DNA from: an uncultured Thiotrichaceae bacterium | GTDB taxonomy: Bacteria > Pseudomonadota > Gammaproteobacteria > Thiotrichales > Thiotrichaceae | Direction of reading: 5' to 3' | DNA: 5,048 bases | NCBI GenBank assembly: GCA_902727945.1 | Contig: CACVAV010000228.1 | Span: 1 to 5,048 of the forward strand | Shown here: positions 1 to 5,048 of the stretch, piece by piece | Numbering within the stretch: position 1 is the first letter of the stretch | Layout of the letters: each line of letters begins with the position of its first letter | Position numbers and translations under genes: made by a program | The notes under the pieces: model-generated | What the model saw: only the letters and a program-made list of their open reading frames with translations | The model's database searches: none | Told to the model about the DNA's origin: nothing

Positions 1-140
1 GACGATCATGGTTGCGACCTCATCGCGGAATTTCTCAGGAAAAATTACCGGTGTATCCCGGGTTCTTTGAATGTCTGCATAATATCAGGCAGCGAGGAAA
101 AGCTGCCCTGCCGGGACTACTTGAGTTGCTGTTGAGGTAG
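1..140 (+). CDS. IS1595-family (ISXO2-like) transposase, C-terminal end only
   Basis: The frame whose first full codon starts at 3 is open to a TAG at 138-140 and encodes the last 45 residues of a DDE transposase. It includes RSWLRPHRGISQEKLP, then PGFFECLHNIR, then RGKAALPGLLELLL. From memory of the family, this is the conserved C-terminal end of ISXO2-like transposases, where an LRPHRGISQEKLP block carries the region around the final catalytic residues and is followed by a GFFEFVHN-like helix. The 5' part lies outside the window, so I cannot tell whether this copy is intact. The stop is followed at once by IS4-type sequence, so one element probably ends near 141-168. The same stretch read on the minus strand also gives a short open frame, but this family match explains the sequence better. 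Confidence 0.75.
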   Translation, partial: RSWLRPHRGISQEKLPVYPGFFECLHNIRQRGKAALPGLLELLLR

Positions 141-149
141 CTACCCGGA

Positions 150-1074
150 ATCCAATAAGAGCCTTGCCATCGACCTTATTAACCCGACGCTCCGGCAGGT
201 GGAGGTGACTACCGATAAGGTGGGAGAAAGTCTGGATCACTACATGTTGGAAGAAGGTGATGTTGTTCTGCTTGACCGGGGCTATAATCAGCCAAAATCA
301 CTGATACCGTTTCTGGATCGGGGTGGCGACATCGTGCTGCGCTATAACGGCCACAGTATGAATTTGTAAGAGAAAGCTGAAGATAACGATCAACGGATGA
401 TCAAAATAGACTGGACACGTCGCTTGTTGGAGCAGGGCAAGCAGCCCGGGCACCACTCAACTTATCTGTGTCATAAAGGTAAGCGGGTTGAAGTCTTTCT
501 ACACGCGATACCGCTTCCACCTGAAAAAGCAGCAGAGGCCCGCCGGAGAGCGAAGTAAAACTCAAAGAAGAAAGGCCACAAGGTCAAAGCAGAGACTTTG
601 TACCTGAGTGAATGGGTATTGGTAGTCACCTCAGTGCCACCCGAATTATTGAGCACACAAACAGTCTCTGATTTGTACCGGGTTCGCTGGCAGGTGGAGC
701 TACTGATTAAGCGGATGAAAAGCCGGCTGGTGCTGCGCTACGAGCTCACAAGGGCACACAGCTGGCTGAACTCTACTTGCACGGCAAACTGCTTTATGTT
801 GCAGTGACTGAAAAGATTACCAGCAGGCGTTTTGCTTCAGTACGCCGCAGGATGAATGGGCCGCGGTCAGTTAACGGATTGGCGATTGTGGCGCACTGTG
901 TCCGATGATCTGCGGGCTGGCCTGAAAGCTTGTTTTCCGGCTCAGGAACGATTTACAGCGGATTGCACTCGAAGTCTGAGCGAACGTCTCGGAAAACGGA
1001 AGTTGCAGACACTGCCTGAACCGGTGCTTGAGCTGATCCGGACGTGTCGGAAGTTGGGCGTGAGCCTTGTTTAA
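150..1074 (+). pseudogene. Decayed IS4-family DDE transposase, 5' truncated
   Basis: Three stretches of one IS4-family transposase can be followed. The first, from about 150, contains GDVVLLDRGY with the second catalytic Asp codon at 274-276. The second, from about 559, contains YRVRWQVELLIKRMK (codons 676-720), an exact IS4 Y-(2)-R-(3)-E-(6)-K signature whose catalytic Glu is codon 697-699. The third is the C-terminal end SDDLRAGLKACFPAQ through CRKLGVSLV, stopping at 1072-1074. Damage is clear: in-frame TAA at 367-369 and at 556-558. A frameshift near 740-760 moves LAELYLHGKLLY (from 762) into the third frame. A second frameshift near 850-870 returns the reading to the first frame. The N-terminal third, with the first catalytic Asp, is missing; sequence left of about 150 belongs to an IS1595-type transposase. 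The copy cannot make a working enzyme. I could not identify the terminal inverted repeats. Confidence 0.88.
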
Positions 1075-1094
1075 TCAATGGGTTAGATGGCTAA

Positions 1095-1343
1095 GTTGGC
1101 GCGTATGCGGCTGTTGCCACTGATAAGGTCATCGAAAAAAGTGAAGAGCTTTTAACTAACACTGGAAAATGGGCGCTTTCTCTAATGGGTGGTGTCGGTT
1201 TTGTTCTCCATCTGGAAAAGCTCAGTGCAGATGAGATGTTGGTTATAAATAGTGTGCCTGGCCCGTTCATCTGCCCCGAAGATTATAAACCCAACATCTC
1301 CGAGCAACACTGGATTCAAACACCCTCAGAAAGTCCTTGCTAA
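1095..1343 (+). pseudogene. Tail of an unrecognised gene, 5' end lost
   Basis: After an in-frame TAA at 1092-1094 this frame is open for about 82 codons to a TAA at 1341-1343. It has no ATG until codon 1185-1187, which would leave only 52 residues. The reading looks protein-like: an acidic helical start (DKVIEKSEELL), a small glycine-rich hydrophobic patch (ALSLMGGVGFVLHL), then SADEMLVINSVPGPFICPEDY and a polar end. I do not recognise the family. It starts just after the IS4 remnant and ends 34 bp before the MoxR start, so the simplest reading is the 3' end of a host gene truncated by the insertion. It might once have been the first gene of the MoxR/vWA unit, but nothing in the sequence proves this. 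It could also be a chance open frame. Confidence 0.4.
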
Positions 1344-1347
1344 CCTA

Positions 1348-1353
1348 TATACT
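1348..1353 (+). promoter_or_regulatory. Candidate -10 box for the MoxR/vWA operon
   Basis: TATACT matches the sigma-70 -10 consensus at five of six positions and lies 25 bp before the MoxR start codon. The hexamer at the 17-bp spacing, CTCAGA (1325-1330), is a poor -35 (three of six) and there is no TG extension. A promoter here would sit after the upstream remnant and give a very short leader. It is a weak call from sequence alone. Confidence 0.28.
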
Positions 1354-1377
1354 GAGTAAACCAAAAGGCCACCTGAT

Positions 1378-2451
1378 ATGCAAGCCACACAATCATTAAC
1401 ACCCGAACAGCTATTTGAATTTCTACTCAATGTTGCACCGGTACGCCCGGTTTTTATCTGGGGGCCACCGGGCATCGGCAAATCTTCGTTGGTGGAGTTA
1501 TTTGCCGCCGAAGTTGGACTGGATTGTGTTAGTTTGTTGGGTTCTCAGTTAGCCCCCGAAGATATTATTGGTGTGCCACAAATCGTTGATGGCAAATCAC
1601 GCTTTTGTCCACCGACTCTGATTGCCCGCGATGAGCCTTTTTGTTTGTTTCTGGATGAACTGAATGCTTGCTCGCAGGAAGTACAAAAGGCTTTTTACAG
1701 CCTGATTAATGATCGGCGGATCGGTGAGTTTGTATTACCGGAAGGTTCTATTGTGGTGGGTGCGGGCAATCGTGCGCAGGATGCCGCTATTGTTAAGCCG
1801 TTATCCTCGGCGCTGATTAACCGTATGGTGCATGTCAGTCTGCGTGCGAATCATCGCAATTGGCTACAGTGGGCAAATAATAATGCACTGCATATTTTGG
1901 TGGTGAAATATATCCAGCTACGTCCGGATCATCTGTGGTCTAAACCACCGAAGCATGAAGAGCCTTTTTCCACGCCACGTAGCTGGCATATGTTGTCTGA
2001 TAGCCTGACAGCTTATACACCGGAAACACTCACTGTTGAGACTGTGAGCTATTTAGCTTCAGGCTTGCTGACTCCCAGCCATGCCCGGCAATTTGTCGGC
2101 TTCTATAAGCAACAACAGTATGGTCTGGGTATTGAGGATATTGTGCATGGTGATAAACACTGGCCGGATAAGCCGGAAGAACGCGATATTTTGTATTTCA
2201 TGGTACAAAGTTTCCGGGTTTACCTGATTAAAAATCTTTCGCCGAATAGTAACTCGCAGTCACAGAGTGACCTGGTCGAAAAGGCCAAACGGCTGATTAC
2301 CCAGTTAGCGCATATCTCGCTGGAAATGGCACAGCTAGTATTGGTCGAAGAAGAGTCTGATGATGAACACGTTACTCCACAAACGCTGCCGGGCTGGTTT
2401 ACGGCTGAGATTGTGCGTAATGCGCCGCGTTTAGTGGAGCGCAAGCCTTAA
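1378..2451 (+). CDS. MoxR-type AAA+ ATPase
   Basis: This 357-residue protein is an ATP-driven AAA+ remodelling ATPase of the MoxR group, expected to form a cytoplasmic ring that acts with a vWA-domain partner. Seen in the sequence: Walker A GPPGIGKS at residues 29-36, the insert SQLAPEDIIGVPQ shortly after it, Walker B LFLDELN with D93-E94, sensor 1 GAGNRAQD with N131, and LINRM with a likely arginine finger at R149. A helical lid and C-terminal region (about 195-357) follow, with GLLTPSHARQFVGFY, and the end is acidic (EEESDDEH). The ATP-binding and hydrolysis residues all look intact. AAAAGG at 1363-1368, nine bases before the ATG, is an acceptable ribosome binding site and supports this start. 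The stop is 13 bp before the vWA/metallopeptidase gene, so the two are almost certainly co-transcribed. By analogy with RavA-ViaA, NorQ-NorD and CbbQ-CbbO it would drive conformational change or metal loading of a client. The client cannot be read from this window. Confidence 0.94.
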   Translation: MQATQSLTPEQLFEFLLNVAPVRPVFIWGPPGIGKSSLVELFAAEVGLDCVSLLGSQLAPEDIIGVPQIVDGKSRFCPPTLIARDEPFCLFLDELNACSQEVQKAFYSLINDRRIGEFVLPEGSIVVGAGNRAQDAAIVKPLSSALINRMVHVSLRANHRNWLQWANNNALHILVVKYIQLRPDHLWSKPPKHEEPFSTPRSWHMLSDSLTAYTPETLTVETVSYLASGLLTPSHARQFVGFYKQQQYGLGIEDIVHGDKHWPDKPEERDILYFMVQSFRVYLIKNLSPNSNSQSQSDLVEKAKRLITQLAHISLEMAQLVLVEEESDDEHVTPQTLPGWFTAEIVRNAPRLVERKP

Positions 2452-2464
2452 CCGGTTCTGATTT

Positions 2465-4174
2465 ATGAGCAGTACTCTCGAGCAAGTTATTTATGACGCC
2501 AATCATCAGCTTCAGGAGCACCCGTTATTTGGTGTGCTGAGCGAGCTGGTGTATGTCCACTGTAATAGCAAATTACCCCCGGAGACCTGGGCGCAACTTC
2601 ATGAATCCCGCTTCCAGGCAGCTTTGCATGTTAACCATAAAAAGAAGCTGTCGGTGGATGAATGGGTTTATATTCTGGCCCTGGGTCACCTGCATGTGGC
2701 TATGGAGCACCTGCTGGTTAATCCGAAAACAGAGAGTCACAAGTTACATGCTTGTTATCATGCAGCGCATCATTTTGTCCAACAAATGAATATAGGCAAG
2801 CGTCCGGCGAATATGCTGGACAGTGATGGCATTGGTGGCAAATTGGCCAGTTGGATCAATGATTCAAGACCGCATTATATGCCTTACGAAAAACAGGAGC
2901 GTTGGCAGGCGGTGTTTGATCGGGCGTTGAATGCTGCGGCCCAGGCGGCTTTAGCCCAAATTGCTTATCACAGTGACAAGCGTAGCCCGGTGAGTATTAA
3001 TCTGCGTGATGCTAACCTGTGGATCATTAATTCGTTCCCGTTGCTATCTGCCTTAGCCAGCAGTTTCATCCTGATTGAGAATGCCGACATCTGCAAACAG
3101 ATGCATATCGACATTGCTGCCATCCATCCGGTGTTGAAAGAAGTTTATATTCATCCACGCTGGCATTTTTCTAAGCCGCAGATGATTTTTATCCTGCTGC
3201 ATGAATACCTGCACATTGGCCTGCGTCATGATATTCGCGAGCAGGGACGTGATCCGTATTATTGGAATGTGGCTTGTGATTATGTGATCAATGGCTGGTT
3301 AATGGAAATGGCGATTGGTGAAATGCCGGTAGTGGGCATGCTGTATGATCCGAAGCAGGCCGGACGCAGTGCTGAGGAAATTTACGATGATATTCTACAG
3401 AACGTGAATTGGCAGCGCCGCCTCAAACGTGAGAAAACACCGCGCGGTGATGGCAGGCCGGACATTATCAGCGATAAACCTCCGGCCTGGTGGATTTCCG
3501 GTGATGGCGTATCGCTGGATGAGTTTTACCGCTATAGCATTGTCGAAGGGCTGGAGTATGCCGAAAAGCGTGGGCGGGGTGATTTCCCCGCAGGTTTGGT
3601 TGAGGAAATCCGTGCTATCAGTCAGCCACCTATTCCCTGGGATGTTCAGCTCACTGAATGGCTTGATCAATACTTTCCACCGCTGGAAAAACGCCGCAGC
3701 TATGCGCGTGCCAGTCGTCGGCAGAGTTCCACACCGGATATTCCGCGTCCCAGCTGGAGTTATAACCTTGATAGCGGCAAAGAACGCACCTTTGGTGTAC
3801 TGCTGGATACTTCCGGTTCTATGTCACGGTCTGAACTGGCTAAAGCATTGGGGGCTATCGCGGCTTATGCGCAAAGCCGTGAAGTACGTTTTATCCGGTT
3901 GGTTTATTGTGATGCGATTCCCTATGATGCAGGCTATGTTGAAGTAGAGGCGTTGCTGCATCAGGTTGAAGTGAAAGGGCGTGGCGGCACGGTCTTACAG
4001 CCAGCCATAAACCTGTTAGAAAAAGCTAAAGATTTCCCCGCACGTGGGCCATTGTTGATTATTAGTGACGGGTATTTCGAGGCGATAAGGGTGCGTATGG
4101 AGCATGCTTATTTATTATCCCAAGGCTGTCGTCTGGCTTTTAAAACGCCTGCGCCGGTATTTTATTTTGACTAG
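2465..4174 (+). CDS. Double-zincin metallopeptidase with C-terminal vWA domain (DUF2201/COG3864-like)
   Basis: This 569-residue protein is the likely partner and effector of the MoxR ATPase encoded just upstream. Three parts are visible. Residues 1-165 are a His-rich helical module with YILALGHLHVAMEH (69-82), which looks like a zincin helix without the catalytic residues. Residues about 170-330 form an intact putative metallopeptidase core: HEYLHIGLRH with H246, E247, H250 and H255, then WNVACDYVIN with D272, and the AGRSAEEIYDDI segment. After a linker (SRRQSSTPDIPRP), residues about 440-569 are a vWA domain with a full MIDAS set: DTSGSM (D448, S450, S452), T509 in GRGGT, and D535 in IISDG. 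The end, KTPAPVFYFD, looks like the natural C-terminus. No signal peptide or membrane segment is seen, so it is probably cytoplasmic. The domain order matches the DUF2201-N plus vWA-like family that commonly pairs with MoxR ATPases. No clear Shine-Dalgarno precedes the ATG, which suggests translational coupling. The substrate is unknown. Confidence 0.93.
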   Translation: MSSTLEQVIYDANHQLQEHPLFGVLSELVYVHCNSKLPPETWAQLHESRFQAALHVNHKKKLSVDEWVYILALGHLHVAMEHLLVNPKTESHKLHACYHAAHHFVQQMNIGKRPANMLDSDGIGGKLASWINDSRPHYMPYEKQERWQAVFDRALNAAAQAALAQIAYHSDKRSPVSINLRDANLWIINSFPLLSALASSFILIENADICKQMHIDIAAIHPVLKEVYIHPRWHFSKPQMIFILLHEYLHIGLRHDIREQGRDPYYWNVACDYVINGWLMEMAIGEMPVVGMLYDPKQAGRSAEEIYDDILQNVNWQRRLKREKTPRGDGRPDIISDKPPAWWISGDGVSLDEFYRYSIVEGLEYAEKRGRGDFPAGLVEEIRAISQPPIPWDVQLTEWLDQYFPPLEKRRSYARASRRQSSTPDIPRPSWSYNLDSGKERTFGVLLDTSGSMSRSELAKALGAIAAYAQSREVRFIRLVYCDAIPYDAGYVEVEALLHQVEVKGRGGTVLQPAINLLEKAKDFPARGPLLIISDGYFEAIRVRMEHAYLLSQGCRLAFKTPAPVFYFD

Positions 4175-4177
4175 TGA

Positions 4178-4336
4178 AATATGACGAAGTGTATTGTGGT
4201 GGCCGGTCATAAAGGTCAGCCTGACGCAGTAAAAAAAGCCCGGCCCGGACGGCGTAACTGTGGCAGAGGCACGCTGGCGAAGGAAAAGCCGCCGATATTC
4301 GATATGATCCGGCGGTGTGGAGCCGTCGTTATATGA
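4178..4336 (+). pseudogene. Fragment of an IS1595-family transposase
   Basis: Codons 4180-4194 read YDEVY, the segment around the first catalytic Asp. After one extra base (T4195) the reading continues in another frame as VVAGHKGQPDAVKKARPGRR, then GRGTLAKEKPPIFDMIRR, and ends GAVVI at a TGA (4334-4336). From memory, DEVYVVAGHKGQP and GRGTLAKEKPPIFGMI are typical of ISXO2-like IS1595 transposases. The linking basic stretch (4250-4266) looks shortened as well. The N-terminal and C-terminal parts are not recognisable nearby, so this is a decayed internal piece. The start-to-stop reading from ATG 4181 would give a 51-residue product, but I regard it as an artefact of the fragment. It begins within a few bases of the vWA stop codon, so the insertion marks the right edge of the MoxR/vWA unit. 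Confidence 0.72.
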
Positions 4337-4375
4337 TGAGTCAGCGGAGCCGATACAAGGCGCATTTGGCGAAGG

Positions 4376-4381
4376 TATTAT
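4376..4381 (+). promoter_or_regulatory. Candidate -10 box upstream of the ABC ATPase
   Basis: TATTAT matches the sigma-70 -10 consensus at five of six positions inside an AT-rich stretch (about 4374-4420) that follows the transposase fragment. The -35 candidate at 18-bp spacing, GATACA (4352-4357), matches only in its ACA half. A transcript from here would carry the 4417-4449 inverted repeat in its leader. Weak evidence. Confidence 0.2.
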
Positions 4382-4416
4382 AAACAGGATTGCATTTAAT
4401 AACTTAAGGTGTAAAT

Positions 4417-4449
4417 ATCATGTGATACCCGAACAGAGCATCACATGAT
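4417..4449. repeat. Perfect 10-bp inverted repeat over the ABC ATPase start codon
   Basis: ATCATGTGAT (4417-4426) and ATCACATGAT (4440-4449) are exact reverse complements separated by 13 bases. The right arm contains the ATG at 4445-4447. Each arm is itself a short palindrome (ATCA-N2-TGAT), so the structure can be read as two operator-like sites with centres 23 bp apart, about two helical turns. It can equally be read as an mRNA hairpin that would bury the start codon. There is no U-run after it, so it is not an intrinsic terminator. It suggests transcriptional or translational control of the transporter gene; which one is inference. Confidence 0.6.
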
Positions 4450-5048
4450 CGAAGTCAGAAACGTATCTAAGCACTTTGGCGGTTTGAAGGCCGTTGATAA
4501 TGCTAACCTCACCATTGAGCAAGGCTCTATCACCGGGCTTATTGGCCCCAATGGTGCCGGAAAAACCACCCTTTTCAATATCATCGCTGGTCTTTATGAG
4601 CCGACTCACGGCCAGATTTTCCTGGCGGGTGAAGATGTCTCCGGCCTGAAACCCCACCAGTTATTCGCTAAAGGCTTATTGCGCACTTTTCAGATTGCGC
4701 ATGAGTTTTCCAGCATGACAGTGCGTGAAAACCTGATGATGGTGCCGCCGGATCAGTTGGGTGAGCAGTTATCAAATACCTGGTTTAAGCGTGGGCAGAT
4801 TCGTGAGCAGGAACAGCAGATTCGTGAGAAAGCCGACGAGGTGATCGACTTTCTGAAAATTTCTCATGTGGCTAATGAACAAGCTGGCAATCTATCAGGT
4901 GGTCAGAAAAAACTCTTAGAACTGGGCCGTACCATGATGGTAGATGCCAAAGTGGTGCTGTTGGATGAAGTGGGTGCGGGTGTTAACCGCACTTTGCTGG
5001 GTGAGATTGGTGATGCCATTTTGCGTTTGAATGAAGAGCGTGGTTATA
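4445..5048 (+). CDS. LivG-like ABC transporter ATP-binding protein (3' end beyond window)
   Basis: The frame is open from ATG 4445 to the window edge, giving 201 codons and one extra base; family members are usually about 240-260 residues. It encodes the cytoplasmic ATPase of a branched-chain amino acid (HAAT-type) or related ABC importer. The first residues, MIEVRNVSKHFGGLKAVD, are typical of the group. Seen next are Walker A GPNGAGKTT (34-42), the Q-loop at Q83 in RTFQIAHEF, the signature LSGGQKKLLELGR (from 150), and Walker B VLLDE with D174 and E175, followed by AGVN as D-loop. The residue after the catalytic Glu is Val (V176), where LivG proteins usually have Pro. An in-frame TAA at 4412-4414 and the lack of another ATG fix this start. 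The ribosome binding site is weak (AGAG at 4435-4438). Permeases, binding protein and the LivF partner are not in the window and may follow downstream. UrtD-like urea uptake is an alternative. Confidence 0.92.
   Translation, partial: MIEVRNVSKHFGGLKAVDNANLTIEQGSITGLIGPNGAGKTTLFNIIAGLYEPTHGQIFLAGEDVSGLKPHQLFAKGLLRTFQIAHEFSSMTVRENLMMVPPDQLGEQLSNTWFKRGQIREQEQQIREKADEVIDFLKISHVANEQAGNLSGGQKKLLELGRTMMVDAKVVLLDEVGAGVNRTLLGEIGDAILRLNEERGY

Noticed and set aside
1..90. Minus-strand open reading containing DTPVIFPEKFRDEVATMIV at the left edge
   Set aside because: It looks protein-like but has no start and meets a stop at once upstream. The + strand frame of the same bases matches the conserved C-terminus of ISXO2-like transposases.
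598..807. Short + strand ORF starting at 598 as a separate gene
   Set aside because: It is the middle part of the decayed IS4 transposase; the TTG at 598 lies inside continuous transposase similarity that begins upstream of it.
856..1074. 72-codon ORF as an independent small protein
   Set aside because: It is the C-terminal end of the same IS4 transposase after a frameshift.
3429..3947. 172-residue + strand ORF inside the vWA gene
   Set aside because: It is an alternate-frame shadow of an intact, strongly conserved coding sequence and has no recognisable domain.
4289..4315. GC-rich inverted repeat CCGCCG...CGGCGG as a terminator for the MoxR/vWA operon
   Set aside because: It has a 15-base loop, no following T-run, and lies inside transposase coding sequence.
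4308..4448. 46-codon open frame whose TGA overlaps the ABC start codon as ATGA, suggesting a coupled upstream gene
   Set aside because: It has no good start or ribosome binding site, overlaps the transposase fragment in another frame, and resembles no family I know.
1..5048. CRISPR array, tRNA, rRNA or attachment site
   Set aside because: No regularly spaced repeats, cloverleaf-like segment or rRNA-like sequence was seen on either strand.

Overview
The window looks like an accessory segment of a gammaproteobacterial chromosome. The evidence for this is indirect: codon and amino-acid usage, IS4-type and IS1595-type insertion-sequence debris, and a LivG-type ABC ATPase. I cannot place it to genus. 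Everything recognisable lies on the + strand.

Positions 1-1074 are insertion-sequence remains. The window opens inside the last 45 codons of an IS1595-family (ISXO2-like) transposase, which stops at 138-140. It is followed directly by a decayed, 5'-truncated IS4-family transposase (about 150-1074). That copy still shows the DDE-region motifs, but two in-frame stops and two frameshifts break it. Positions 1095-1343 hold an open frame of about 82 codons with no credible start. It reads like the tail of an older host gene that I do not recognise.

Positions 1378-4174 are the intact core, a tight two-gene unit with a 13-bp gap. The first gene encodes a MoxR-type AAA+ ATPase. The second encodes a 569-residue protein with two zincin-like metallopeptidase modules and a C-terminal von Willebrand factor A (vWA) domain with a complete MIDAS motif. 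The first peptidase module has lost its active site; the second is intact. In known MoxR/vWA pairs (RavA-ViaA, NorQ-NorD, CbbQ-CbbO) the ATPase ring works with the vWA protein to remodel or metallate a client. Here the vWA partner also carries a likely peptidase. No client or third component is visible.

Positions 4178-4336 hold the middle part of a second, frameshifted IS1595-family transposase, starting only a few bases after the vWA stop codon. The MoxR/vWA unit therefore lies between two same-orientation IS1595-family fragments with IS4 debris on its left, an island-like setting.

From 4445 to the window end runs the first 201 codons of a LivG-like ABC transporter ATPase (branched-chain amino acid or related uptake). 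A perfect 10-bp inverted repeat (4417-4426 / 4440-4449) overlaps its start codon and is the most notable non-coding signal in the window.
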